A stretch of 64,000 bases of DNA from Lewinellaceae bacterium (GTDB taxonomy: Bacteria; Bacteroidota; Bacteroidia; Chitinophagales; Saprospiraceae). The notes under the pieces are model-generated. The model saw only the letters and a program-made list of their open reading frames with translations, was not told the DNA's origin and did not search any database. The DNA lies in assembly GCA_016712415.1 (NCBI GenBank), contig JADJRC010000003.1:94157-158156 (forward strand), in the 5' to 3' direction. Shown here one piece after another: positions 1 through 9,047 of this stretch (its first letter is position 1; each line of letters begins with the position of its first letter). Made by a program: the position numbers and the translations under genes.

Positions 1-317
1 AATATGCAGGCCCCGAATCTACCACAAAGAAAATATTCGGCAACGGGATCATGGTGGATACCCGTGTCAGCAAAAGCGGGGAGTCCCGGATGATTTTGCC
101 TGACCTGTCGATGGAAGAAGCCTTTTTAATATTCAACTATATGAATCATTACGAATGGGATATCAGGCATCCTTCCACCAATCCGTCTGACGACACCTGG
201 GTGCTGATGCCGCAAAGTGACCATGAATGGAACTTTGGGAAAATGGTGTGCGGCCACCGGATTCTTTACCTGGAATACGAACGTATGGTCATTATTACTT
301 CCGAATGCTCCTGTTAA
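1..317 (+). CDS. C-terminal part of an unknown protein (5' end outside window)
   Basis: The reading frame is open from base 3 with no stop, so the gene probably begins before the window; an internal ATG at 51 would give only 88 residues. The visible part is rich in aromatic and acidic residues, has no membrane segment or signal peptide and ends in a Cys-Ser-Cys tail. I do not recognise a family. It stops 17 bases before the sensor kinase start, so it could be the upstream member of that operon. Confidence 0.5.
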   Translation, partial: YAGPESTTKKIFGNGIMVDTRVSKSGESRMILPDLSMEEAFLIFNYMNHYEWDIRHPSTNPSDDTWVLMPQSDHEWNFGKMVCGHRILYLEYERMVIITSECSC

Positions 318-334
318 TATAACCCCGCCCCCAC

Positions 335-3300
335 ATGAACGCCCGCGCCCTGTTACTGTTACTGCTATTGCTACTGCTACTGCTACTGCCACTGCCACTG
401 CCACTGCTACTGCCGACTGCCACTGCCCAGAACTTTCTCACCTATTCGCTGGAAGACGGACTGCCGCAGTCGCAGGTGTTTGCATCCATCCAGGACAGTA
501 AAGGCTACATGTGGTTCGGCACGCAGGGCGGAGGTGTGTGCCGGTACGACGGGCGTTTTTTCCAAACCTATACCGACGCCGACGGGCTGCCGTCGAGCTA
601 CGTGAATGCTGTTTTTGAAGACGGCCGGCACCGCATCTGGGTGGGTACGAACTGGGGGATTGCGTGGTTCGACGGCGCGAAATGGCATAACCCCAGCAAA
701 GGATTTTCCCAACCGGTAACCCACATCTCCCAGGACCGGGCGGGAAAGCTGTTAATGACCATAAAAAACGATCTGGTTTCCCTTGACGACGATGGTTTTC
801 GCTCGTATCCAATACCCGGATTTCCCAAAAGACCGCTTGTCTACGCGGTTTTTTCCACAAAAAAAGGTCTCTGGATCGGTACCAATCAGGGCGCCTGCCT
901 GATGGGCGATACGTTGAAAAGGCTGACAACCAGGGAAAATCTCCCATCCAGCCTCGTGCGTGCCTTCGCGCGCGACGGGCAGGGCAATATTTGGATGGCT
1001 ACACCCGCCGGCATCGCAGTAGTTGACGAAACAGGCATGGCAGTAACGACTGTACACAAAGATCCCCTGCTTGAAAACGCCACTTGCATGCAGGCTGATG
1101 CTGAGGGAAACATGTGGGTGGGCACGTCCGATAAGGGACTGGCCATCTGGTCGGAGCGCGATTCAGCCTGGACGCAACTCGGCGAACGGCAGGGCTTCCC
1201 GCGCAATTTCGTCTGCGCCCTGGTGCGCGACAACAGCGGCACCATGTGGGCCGCCACCTCAGGGGGCGGTGTGGCGCGCTTTATCGCGCGGGATTTCAAA
1301 CATTTCGACCGCCGGGATGGCCTGGTTGGCGATCGCGTCTATGCCGTCATGGAAGACAGCAAAGGCCGCATCTGGATGTCGGTCTCGCAAAACGGCCTGC
1401 AGGTGCTCGACTCGACGGGCCTGCACCGCTTCACCCTCGACAGCGGCTTTTTGAATATAAAATGCCGGACGATCGCCGAAGACCGGCTCGGGCGCATCTG
1501 GGTAGGTACGGAAGGCAAGGGCATCGCTGTTTTCGACAGCTCGGGTATGCATATCCTGAACAAGTCAAATGGGCTGCCGGGCGACTGGATTCAGAAGATC
1601 ATGCCGGATGGGTCGGGGGGCATGTGGGTCGCCACGGCATCCGACGGGCTGGCGTTGGTAAGCCTTTCCGATTCCAATGTATTGTCGATCAGGAAAATAG
1701 AAAGGCCTGAAGGCTTAAAAGAGAAGCAAATAGCCTCCATTCAAACGGATAAATACGGTTATCTGTGGTATGGCACGCCCGACGGTAAAGTCGGTTGGTT
1801 TAAAATCAGGATGGCGGAATACGATCAGTCCAACGGACTTTCCGGCGCTCCCGTCCGTTGTGTGGCTTTTGATACGGTGGGTCGGTACATTTGGGTCGGC
1901 ACAAAAGGTGATGGCGTATTTGTTGCCGACAGATATGGGGAAAGGATTTTATTCCGGCCCCTGGAAACGCCCCGCCCGCTATCCTCCCGCAACATTTACC
2001 TGCTTCAGTTCGATCGCGCCGGCAACCTGTGGATCGGCAGTGAGAACGGCGTTGACAAGGTCAGTTTTGAGAAGCAGGGGTTTACTTTTGAAAAACCGGG
2101 ATTTGGGGTAAAATCTGTCGAGCATTTTGGCAAAAACGAGGGCTTCCTCGGCATCGAAACCTGCCAGGACGCAGCAATATGCGACCGGGCGGGCAACCTA
2201 TGGTTCGGCACGATGAACGGCCTGATGCGTTATGTGCCTTCCAACCGCAAATACATCGGTACGGCGCCCATCCTGCACTTTGATGACATATCGTTGTTTT
2301 ACAGGCCTTTATCCCAAACGCCTTACGCGGCATGGGCAGATGAAAACGGCGGTCTGCGCGACGGACTCGAACTTTCCTGGAGCGACAACCACCTCAGTTT
2401 TGAATTTCGCGCCATCGACCTCAATCATCCGGACAAGGTGCGCTACCGCTGGAAACTCGACGGCGCCGAGAACGCCGAATGGTCGCCACTGTCGGCGCAG
2501 CAGTCAGTCAACTTCGCCGGCCTGCCACCGGGAGGATACACCTTTATAATACAAGCCACCTCCGACGGAGCGCTGTTTACTGAACCCCTGAAAGCGCCCT
2601 TTTCCATTAAAACGCCATTCTGGCAAAAAGGCTGGTTTCAGGTACTTGCGGTTTTTGCATTGCTCGGCCTGGTGCTGTCCATCCTGCACATCCGCATCCG
2701 GGCCGTCAGGAGAACAGAGCAGGCCAAACGCGAAAAACTTGAAGTGCAAAACCGCCTGCTCCAGCTCGAACAAAAGGCGCTGCAACTACAGATGAATCCA
2801 CACTTTATCTTTAACGCCCTCAACAGTATTCAATCGCTGGTCGGCGCCGGCGACACCCAGGCCGCCAAGCAGGAGATCAGCGCTTTTGCCGCACTGATGC
2901 GTTCTGTTCTTCATAACTCGCGGAAGCAGGTCATTTCGCTGAAGGAGGAAGCGGATACCCTCGAACAATACCTGCGTATCGAACAGTTTTGCCAGCAGAA
3001 CAAGTTCGCCTTCTCCATCACGCTCCCGGAAAATATCGATTCCGGTGAAATCGAGATACCGCCCATGATGTTGCAACCCTTTGTGGAAAACGCCGTAGTG
3101 CACGGCATATCGCATTTGAACTATACCGGGAGGATTGAAGTGGTGTTCCGGTACGACCCTAATCCCGCTTCCGATGGGAGGAGCACGGCGCCGTCAGCAT
3201 CTGGAGCTGACTCCGGTCTGCTCGAATGTACCATCCGCGACAACGGCGTGGGCCGCGAAAAAGCCATGCTGCTGCGGCAGGAACGAAAGCCCGGCCACAC

Positions 3301-3454
3301 CTCCGTGGCCCTCGACGTTACCAGGGAACGCCTGGAAGCGCTGAAAAAGGGCCGGCAATATGAGGTGTTGGAATACGAGGATGTAACAAACAGCGAAGGA
3401 AACGTTGCGGGCACACAGGTGACCGTCCGCCTGCCCGCCCTGGTCAATTTCTAA
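335..3454 (+). CDS. Two-component sensor: propeller ligand-binding domain fused to LytS-type histidine kinase
   Basis: A 1039-residue hybrid of the Bacteroidota propeller-sensor type. Residues 1-31 form a signal peptide that is almost pure leucine and proline. Residues about 40-600 hold repeated blades of the two-component regulator propeller type (W-x-G-T-x-x-G-hydrophobic, for example at residue 65). A Y_Y_Y-like beta domain follows at about 690-760 and one membrane helix at about 766-790. The cytoplasmic part has the LytS-type phospho-acceptor motif (QMNPHFIFNALNSIQ, His near residue 822) and an ATPase domain with NAVVHG near 918 and DNGVGREKA near 968. The sensor part should be periplasmic and signal to the LytTR regulator 44 bases downstream. 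The ligand is unknown; carbohydrate sensing is common in relatives but not shown here. Confidence 0.93.
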   Translation: MNARALLLLLLLLLLLLLPLPLPLLLPTATAQNFLTYSLEDGLPQSQVFASIQDSKGYMWFGTQGGGVCRYDGRFFQTYTDADGLPSSYVNAVFEDGRHRIWVGTNWGIAWFDGAKWHNPSKGFSQPVTHISQDRAGKLLMTIKNDLVSLDDDGFRSYPIPGFPKRPLVYAVFSTKKGLWIGTNQGACLMGDTLKRLTTRENLPSSLVRAFARDGQGNIWMATPAGIAVVDETGMAVTTVHKDPLLENATCMQADAEGNMWVGTSDKGLAIWSERDSAWTQLGERQGFPRNFVCALVRDNSGTMWAATSGGGVARFIARDFKHFDRRDGLVGDRVYAVMEDSKGRIWMSVSQNGLQVLDSTGLHRFTLDSGFLNIKCRTIAEDRLGRIWVGTEGKGIAVFDSSGMHILNKSNGLPGDWIQKIMPDGSGGMWVATASDGLALVSLSDSNVLSIRKIERPEGLKEKQIASIQTDKYGYLWYGTPDGKVGWFKIRMAEYDQSNGLSGAPVRCVAFDTVGRYIWVGTKGDGVFVADRYGERILFRPLETPRPLSSRNIYLLQFDRAGNLWIGSENGVDKVSFEKQGFTFEKPGFGVKSVEHFGKNEGFLGIETCQDAAICDRAGNLWFGTMNGLMRYVPSNRKYIGTAPILHFDDISLFYRPLSQTPYAAWADENGGLRDGLELSWSDNHLSFEFRAIDLNHPDKVRYRWKLDGAENAEWSPLSAQQSVNFAGLPPGGYTFIIQATSDGALFTEPLKAPFSIKTPFWQKGWFQVLAVFALLGLVLSILHIRIRAVRRTEQAKREKLEVQNRLLQLEQKALQLQMNPHFIFNALNSIQSLVGAGDTQAAKQEISAFAALMRSVLHNSRKQVISLKEEADTLEQYLRIEQFCQQNKFAFSITLPENIDSGEIEIPPMMLQPFVENAVVHGISHLNYTGRIEVVFRYDPNPASDGRSTAPSASGADSGLLECTIRDNGVGREKAMLLRQERKPGHTSVALDVTRERLEALKKGRQYEVLEYEDVTNSEGNVAGTQVTVRLPALVNF
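346..425 (+). repeat. Short tandem CTG-CTA / CTG-CCA hexamer tract encoding the signal peptide
   Basis: The DNA is a run of related hexamers (CTGTTA, CTGCTA, CTGCCA) in frame with the sensor kinase, giving about fifteen consecutive leucines followed by Leu-Pro repeats. Slippage by whole units would change signal-peptide length without breaking the frame. Confidence 0.85.
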
Positions 3455-3498
3455 TGGTACCAAAACCTTAATAATCATAACACATCAACCAGAATTGT

Positions 3499-4242
3499 AT
3501 GACCGCAATCATTGTAGAAGACATGCCCCAGGCCGTTCAGGCCCTGCAAAACGAACTGGCGGAGCATTGTCCCGAAGTAGAAGTGGTAAATACCGCCGGA
3601 AGTATCGTTGCAGCAGCCAGGTTGCTGGGGCAGGCGACACCCGACATCATTTTTCTCGATATCCTGCTGGGCGACGGCACGGGCTTCGATCTGCTCGATA
3701 TTTTTCCCAACCTGTCGTCGCGCGTCATATTCATCACGGCATCTGACGAAAACGCCATACGAGCGTTTCGGTACGCAGCCGTAGACTATCTGCTCAAGCC
3801 TGTCGACCCCCATCTGCTTCGCGAAGCCGTCGGAAGGGCCAAACGCCAGATGGCCGGCACTGCCGAAAGCATGCGCCTACTGCGCGAAACGATCCGCCGC
3901 CCCGATGCATTGCCCAGCCGCATCTCGCTCACTTCGCAGGAGCGTATTTCAGTAGTAGACATCGACAGTATTATCCGCTGCGAATCGGATGGCAACAATA
4001 CCTGGTTTTTCCTGGCCGGCGGTGAAAAGATATTCGTGACCCGCACGCTCAAGCAATTCGAACAGCTCCTCGACCAACACAATTTCCTTCGTGTACACCA
4101 GTCGCACCTCGTCGCGCTGAGATACATACATGAATTCGTAAAGAAGGACGGCGGCTACCTGCGCCTAAAAAACAGCGAACTTATCCCGGTGTCGGTGCGC
4201 AAAAGGGCAGAAGTGGTGGAATTGCTGGAGAATCTGAAATAG
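3499..4242 (+). CDS. LytR/AlgR-family response regulator (REC plus LytTR DNA-binding domain)
   Basis: A 247-residue regulator of normal family length. The N-terminal receiver domain (about 1-120) begins with the acidic pair in TAIIVEDMP and has the phospho-acceptor Asp in the IIFLDILLGDG segment near residue 54, with the conserved Lys in YLLKPVD near 99. The C-terminal LytTR domain (about 145-245) has the expected VDIDSIIRCESDGNNTWF and FLRVHQSHLVAL signatures and should bind DNA through beta strands. It follows the sensor kinase by 44 bases and is the obvious partner. Its targets are not evident from the neighbourhood. Confidence 0.94.
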   Translation: MTAIIVEDMPQAVQALQNELAEHCPEVEVVNTAGSIVAAARLLGQATPDIIFLDILLGDGTGFDLLDIFPNLSSRVIFITASDENAIRAFRYAAVDYLLKPVDPHLLREAVGRAKRQMAGTAESMRLLRETIRRPDALPSRISLTSQERISVVDIDSIIRCESDGNNTWFFLAGGEKIFVTRTLKQFEQLLDQHNFLRVHQSHLVALRYIHEFVKKDGGYLRLKNSELIPVSVRKRAEVVELLENLK

Positions 4243-4243
4243 A

Positions 4244-4281
4244 CCGGAATTTTCGGTATTCCGGAAATTGCGGCATTCCGG
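4244..4281. repeat. Overlapping CCGGAAT/ATTCCGG palindromes between convergent genes
   Basis: CCGGAAT at 4244 pairs with ATTCCGG at 4258, and CCGGAA at 4261 pairs with TTCCGG at 4276. The block fills the 43-base gap between the convergent response regulator and recO. The core resembles the CCCGGAATG/CATTCCGGG element at 17,336-17,402. It could act as a 3'-end hairpin for both genes; no T tract follows. Confidence 0.55.
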
Positions 4282-4285
4282 CGTA

Positions 4286-5014
4286 TTACATCACCATCTC
4301 CAGGATATCCGGCGTATTGATATCGGTGAACCCGGGCACATGGTACTGATAGAATTGCAACAAATGCTGTAGGAGGGCTTTGCGTTGTGCGCGGTTGAGC
4401 GCCACTTCATGGCATTGCTGAAGGGGGAGTTGTAGCAAATCCAGCATTTGCAGGGTCTGTTCCGGCTCCAGGTAATGCGGGTGGATGGGCGGAACCGGGC
4501 TGAAATTGCCTTCTTTAAGGTCGAAAAAAAGTTCCCCGGCGTCTTCGGGTACCTCCTGAGGTTGGAAGCCCAGAAAGTTGGAAAGTTGGAGCAGAAAGTG
4601 CAGGTGCAGGTTGGCAATAGGATGGGGGGAAGTATCCAGCCATTGCAGGGTATCGAGCAGGAAATCGAAGAGATCGCGGTTTTCTTCTGATTCCTGGATG
4701 GTTTTACGGCATATTTCCGCCATAAAAAGGGCCACAGCGCCGTGGCGGATGTCGAAAGGAATCCTGCTCCAGACCTCTGCTGCGCGGAGTTCCTTCAGGC
4801 GGTTCATGGCATCGGCATCGTCGCGAAAATAACATACCAGGTCCACCGCCGTCATGGGCTGGAACAGGTTGTAGGGCATGCGCGCACGCGCGCTGCGCAC
4901 CCCTCCGGCGATAAACGTATGCAGCCCCTTTTCTTCGGTAAAAATGTCGGAAATGACGCTGCTGTCGCCGTATTTCACCGTCCGGAAAACGATACCACGT
5001 GTTTTGAGCAACAT
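4286..5014 (-). CDS. recO: DNA repair protein RecO
   Basis: A 242-residue protein with the RecO architecture. The N-terminal OB-fold begins LLKTRGIVFRTVKYGDSSVISDIFTEEKG and contains HTFIAGGVRSARARM. The helical C-terminal part is of the Bacteroidota type and does not show the four zinc cysteines of many RecO proteins. RecO helps RecR and RecF load RecA on SSB-coated DNA during gap repair. The start at 5014 matches the family N-terminus. It is divergent from upp across 102 bases. Confidence 0.9.
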   Translation of the reverse strand: MLLKTRGIVFRTVKYGDSSVISDIFTEEKGLHTFIAGGVRSARARMPYNLFQPMTAVDLVCYFRDDADAMNRLKELRAAEVWSRIPFDIRHGAVALFMAEICRKTIQESEENRDLFDFLLDTLQWLDTSPHPIANLHLHFLLQLSNFLGFQPQEVPEDAGELFFDLKEGNFSPVPPIHPHYLEPEQTLQMLDLLQLPLQQCHEVALNRAQRKALLQHLLQFYQYHVPGFTDINTPDILEMVM

Positions 5015-5066
5015 AGAAAAAATGCTTTCACTGCGAAAAGTACGGTTTTCAGGCAGTCGGGAGCAG

Positions 5067-5096
5067 TTGATTTGCCAAATGAAAAATCTATCTTTC
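5067..5096 (+). promoter_or_regulatory. Candidate sigma-A promoter for upp (TTG-N19-TATCTTTC)
   Basis: TTG at 5067 and TATCTTTC at 5089 resemble the Bacteroidota -33/-7 consensus with 19-base spacing. Initiation near 5103 would leave a leader of about 14 bases before the upp ATG, which supports that start. Confidence 0.45.
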
Positions 5097-5116
5097 CCCG
5101 TTCAAACATCCAAACC

Positions 5117-5761
5117 ATGGTATTCAATCTCGCTGAAAACAATACGATCGCCAACCGGTTTGTGGCGGAACTGCGCAATGCTGAAATACAAAAAGACCGC
5201 GCCCGCTTTCGCCGGAACATGGAGCGCACCGGCGAAATATTGGCGTATGAAATCTCTAAAACGCTTGATTATGAACTGTTTGAGGTAGAAACACCGCTCG
5301 GCATTGCCCCGGTGATGCTGCCATCGAAACGTATGGTGCTGGCGACCATCCTGCGTGCGGGATTGCCCTTCCACCAGGGCATGCTCAACTATTTCGACCA
5401 TGCCGACAATGCCTTTATTTCCGCCTTCCGCCGGCACCATAAAGACGGGTCTTTTAATATACAATTAGATTATGTAAGCACGGCCGACCTGAACGGCAGC
5501 ACACTTATCCTTTGCGACCCGATGCTGGCTTCCGGCGCTTCCATCAATGTCGCCCTGCAGGAACTGTTGCGTTTTGGAGCACCCGATACCATCCACGTTG
5601 CCACGGTCATCGCCAGTACGGCAGGCCTGGACGCTGTGCGGCGGCGTTATCCGCAGGCCCGTATCTGGACGGGCGCTATTGATGAGGAACTGACGGCAAA
5701 ATCGTATATCGTACCGGGACTGGGCGACGCTGGCGACCTGGCCTACGGCGAGAAACGGTGA
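5117..5761 (+). CDS. upp: Uracil phosphoribosyltransferase
   Basis: A 214-residue enzyme of normal length that converts uracil and PRPP to UMP in pyrimidine salvage. The PRPP-binding loop is read at about residues 131-145 (TLILCDPMLASGASIN) and the uracil-binding C-terminal part ends with GLGDAGDLAYGE, the family signature. An open frame runs upstream to 4742, but it is antisense to recO and lacks family similarity, so the ATG at 5117 is the real start. It stands alone, divergent from recO. Confidence 0.95.
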   Translation: MVFNLAENNTIANRFVAELRNAEIQKDRARFRRNMERTGEILAYEISKTLDYELFEVETPLGIAPVMLPSKRMVLATILRAGLPFHQGMLNYFDHADNAFISAFRRHHKDGSFNIQLDYVSTADLNGSTLILCDPMLASGASINVALQELLRFGAPDTIHVATVIASTAGLDAVRRRYPQARIWTGAIDEELTAKSYIVPGLGDAGDLAYGEKR

Positions 5762-5823
5762 AATACGCGAACGAGGAATCGCATTTTGAAATTCAGGAAT
5801 TCAACCATTCTGCAAATTCCGAT

Positions 5824-5858
5824 AAAAAAGGCCGCGCTGCTCATTTGCTGCACGGCCC
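5824..5858 (-). terminator. Intrinsic terminator of the T9SS cargo gene
   Basis: On the minus strand GGCCGTGC and GCGCGGCC pair over a short loop (one G-U) and are followed by six T residues, 50 bases beyond the stop codon at 5910. Confidence 0.8.
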
Positions 5859-5909
5859 TTGGTTATGTTTCATGAATGTAATCCTGGTTGGGATGGCCTC
5901 TTTCCTGCG

Positions 5910-8834
5910 CTATTGCGCGATTAGTTTCCCGGAGGCTACCGGCTTACCATCAGCGGTAAGCCGGTAGAAGATTACTCCAGCCGGGAGTTGATGTCGGAAC
6001 AATCGGAATGTGGGTTGATTAAAGAAAGCATTGGAAAGTAATCGGCCCTGGGCATCGTACACATGCAAACCGTAGGTCTGCGCCTGTACGCCCATCACCT
6101 CGAAATTGACGGCATCTGTTATGACCGGATTGGGATAAATCCGCACATCAGCGCCTGCGAGGTGAATTTCTTTTGTTTGCACAAACACCGTGTCTATGCA
6201 GGTGGTGTGGAAAGTCTGATTAGTGATGACCGGCGCATTAAAGTCAAAATAGATAGCAGCGCTGTTGAAGATCGTCGTTCCGCACTCAATATTCGGTTTT
6301 TGAGAAACGCGGAACTTAACGAAGCCTTCGCTCGCGCTGCTACCCGGCGCAAGATTAACGTTGGGGAGTGTGAACTGCACAATGCCCTGACCGTAAACCT
6401 CGAAGTCGTAGGGATGGCTGGCAGCTCCAGGATGAACCGTAGCAGGATCAAGCGCCGTCGACAACGTGTCGCGGATGATGATCTGCTGTACGGTGGTTGT
6501 CCCGGTGTTGCGGAACTGGATTAAATAGTCCAAATCGGTTTCCGGACTGACGTAGTGGGCCACGTCGTAGCCTTTGGGATGACCTCTTTTAAGGTAAGTC
6601 GGATTGTAATCGGTTTCGTAACTCTCCTGGCAGTCGGTTTCGACAAAAGCGTCGGCATCGTCTTCCGGGAACATGGTATAAAAGCCGAGCGAAATCGGAT
6701 TAACGCTCGTATCGGTTTTGCATCCTTCCACCGCCGCCGTCGGATAACCCGAGCCCGGATAGCCGGGGCTTTGCTGGGCGATAATACGGTAGGTTCCGTT
6801 GTTGGCTTTGTGGCTCCAGATATTGGTATCCTGCTCTGCCTCCAATTTAAACCGGAAATTCGGATCGCCGGGAACAGTGAGCATGACCAGATCTTCTGCG
6901 ATCACAAAATCCGGCTCGGTATTCATTTTGTTGGCCGTGATATTGTGCAGGTACATCCGCACCATCGTATCGCCGTCGCAGATAGCCCGGGCCCGGATAA
7001 TAGAACCATCCCAGTTGATGCCGGGGTTGCAGAATGTATCCGGATAAATATGTGCGGTTACGCAGTGTGTCTGGCCGGTAACTACATTGTCGCAATCCAG
7101 AAACGCTGTGACAGTGAACGTCTCGCACTCGCCGTCGGGTAACGTACCCACATTGTACACGTAATTATTACTGCCCGGAGGGGTTTCAATACCGGGAATC
7201 GAACTGCCGGTCACCGTCAATGCCGGATCGAAAGATACTTCGATACGGGTATTTTGCGACGGTACAGAACCCGTATTGCAGTACCGGATCGTGTACAGGT
7301 TATCGTTGCAGCGGCGCAGGACGGGAGTAGCGACATCCACTTCATTGCGCGGGCAGGAGTACAAAACGCGCACCGGAATCCGGGTATTGACCGTATCGTA
7401 AAAATCCGGAACAGTAACGTTTGTGATGGCGTCACAAGCCTGCCAGTATTCATTGGGGGCAAACAATGTCAGTTCATACTGACCGGTATCGACCGCCAGT
7501 CGGAAGTCGCCATTCTCGTTGGCTACTGCAAAACGGGAAAAGTTAGGGCTGACAATTTTCACAACCCAGTCTTCCAGTCCGGCCTCACCGATATCCGGGA
7601 GGCAGTTGTTGTTGAGGTCCTGAAAGATATTTCCTTTTATATAACTGGTAAATACTTCGCAGTTAAGATCAGCCTTTACCAGGTAGGCGGTTTGCTCGGA
7701 GCCGGCAAAAAATGGCGAGCTGTAGCCTGCTGCCGCTGCACCGCCGTCGGGCGTAAAAATAATGCTGTATGCTTCGTCGGCTCCGGCCTTTCCCACCACG
7801 GCATTGCATATTTCCTCGCCTTCGAAGTCCACGTGAAGGATATACAGATCGCCTTGGGCGGTTGTCAGGTCTTTCCTGCCGGCAACATAGAATCCGTCGA
7901 ACTGATCCCGCGCAACCGCATTAAAACTGGTCTTTGGAAAAGTGTTCTGCCAGATGATAGAATTGCTGCCGTTGCCGTCAATCTTCATCAAAAGTCCGGC
8001 GCCGCCCTGGAAGGCATTTGTTCCGCCGGCCAGCACAAAATTGCCGTCTGTAGTACCCACAACGGCTTTAGCGACGTCGTCGCTGTTGATAAAGCCGTAT
8101 TTATAATCCCATTGAGGATTGCCCAACGCGTCGAACCGGACGGCATAGAAGTCCACATCGCCGGGTGATGCCGTTTGAACCCTGAAACTCCCGGCAACCA
8201 GAAAACCTCCGTTGCTTGCAGTCGTTATGGCATTGCCCCTTTCCTTGCTCAATTGCTGGCCAAAGGTTTTGGTCCATACGGGGTTGCCTTTTGCGTCCGT
8301 TTTTATCAGGTAGATATCTTCCGTCCATTCGCCGGTGACTGTAATCAGAAAATTGGTGGTAAACCCGCAAATCACCAAACTGCCATCGGCAAGTTCGAGC
8401 AGCCCTGTTGCCTCGTCGTCTTTAATGCCACCGAAGGTCTTGGTCCACAACACATTGCCATAAGCGTCTGTTTTAAAGAGGTAAACGTCGCGTTCGCCGG
8501 CGCCTACACCTTCTATGTAACCTGCAACGGCATACCCGCTGTCTTGCGTGGCTACAACAGCTGTTCCGGCTGCATCGGGGCTTACCGGGTAGTTCTTGCT
8601 CCACTGAAGAGTGCCGTCGGCGTCGGCTTTGATCAGGCTGATTTTGTTCAGTCCGTAAAAGCCCGTCATGATATACCCGCCATCATGGGTTGGCGCAACG
8701 GCGTTGATCTGGTCCTGACCGCCGCCGCCAAACACACGTTCCCAACCTTGTCCCTCGACGTTTGCCGAGAACAACAGGATCAGGAAAAGTATCAGACAGT
8801 GCTTGAACATGAGATAACGGATTAGGCTTTGCAT
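5910..8834 (-). CDS. Secreted multidomain protein with T9SS type A sorting domain
   Basis: A 974-residue predicted T9SS cargo. A signal peptide (KHCLILFLILLFSANVEGQ) is followed by a propeller region to about residue 400, built from repeated KTDAYGNVLWTKTFGG-like and DGGYIMTGF units. An SdrD-B-like segment (GNIFQDLNNNCLPDIGEAG) comes near 410, then repeated conserved beta domains of the kind common in Saprospiraceae cargo, and finally a C-terminal sorting domain starting at RIYPNPV and ending with a short beta strand and GKLIAQ. It is probably displayed on or released from the cell surface. Starts at 8834 and 8810 are both possible; I chose 8834 because AAAGAAAGG precedes it and the n-region is more basic. 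Function is unknown. Confidence 0.85.
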   Translation of the reverse strand: MQSLIRYLMFKHCLILFLILLFSANVEGQGWERVFGGGGQDQINAVAPTHDGGYIMTGFYGLNKISLIKADADGTLQWSKNYPVSPDAAGTAVVATQDSGYAVAGYIEGVGAGERDVYLFKTDAYGNVLWTKTFGGIKDDEATGLLELADGSLVICGFTTNFLITVTGEWTEDIYLIKTDAKGNPVWTKTFGQQLSKERGNAITTASNGGFLVAGSFRVQTASPGDVDFYAVRFDALGNPQWDYKYGFINSDDVAKAVVGTTDGNFVLAGGTNAFQGGAGLLMKIDGNGSNSIIWQNTFPKTSFNAVARDQFDGFYVAGRKDLTTAQGDLYILHVDFEGEEICNAVVGKAGADEAYSIIFTPDGGAAAAGYSSPFFAGSEQTAYLVKADLNCEVFTSYIKGNIFQDLNNNCLPDIGEAGLEDWVVKIVSPNFSRFAVANENGDFRLAVDTGQYELTLFAPNEYWQACDAITNVTVPDFYDTVNTRIPVRVLYSCPRNEVDVATPVLRRCNDNLYTIRYCNTGSVPSQNTRIEVSFDPALTVTGSSIPGIETPPGSNNYVYNVGTLPDGECETFTVTAFLDCDNVVTGQTHCVTAHIYPDTFCNPGINWDGSIIRARAICDGDTMVRMYLHNITANKMNTEPDFVIAEDLVMLTVPGDPNFRFKLEAEQDTNIWSHKANNGTYRIIAQQSPGYPGSGYPTAAVEGCKTDTSVNPISLGFYTMFPEDDADAFVETDCQESYETDYNPTYLKRGHPKGYDVAHYVSPETDLDYLIQFRNTGTTTVQQIIIRDTLSTALDPATVHPGAASHPYDFEVYGQGIVQFTLPNVNLAPGSSASEGFVKFRVSQKPNIECGTTIFNSAAIYFDFNAPVITNQTFHTTCIDTVFVQTKEIHLAGADVRIYPNPVITDAVNFEVMGVQAQTYGLHVYDAQGRLLSNAFFNQPTFRLFRHQLPAGVIFYRLTADGKPVASGKLIAQ

Positions 8835-9047
8835 TAGCCTTTCTTTGACGGTACAAAAGTGCGGATACAAATGTGACGTGTAAAAGACAAAAATTTGCAT
8901 TTGTTGAGTTGTTTTGGTTGTTTGTTTTTTCCGATTTTTGACGCTTGTTTTTACAAAAAGTTGAAAATAATGCATTTTTGAGCACAAACGAACGTTTAAA
9001 ATTAAAAATTGGCCGGTGGTTTGTTGAATAAATAATCCAAAAGCGAC
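8835..9047. promoter_or_regulatory. AT-rich divergent intergenic region
   Basis: This stretch separates the minus-strand cargo gene from the plus-strand helical protein and is much richer in A and T than its surroundings, with many TTTG and CAAA words. It must contain promoters for both genes, but I could not pick one well-spaced -33/-7 pair for either. Confidence 0.4.

Noticed and set aside
346..425. On/off phase variation at the leucine repeat
   Set aside because: The unit length is a multiple of three, so slippage by whole units does not break the frame; only length tuning is possible.
5758..5967. Small plus-strand frame after upp
   Set aside because: It overlaps the minus-strand terminator and the end of the cargo gene and has no coding character.
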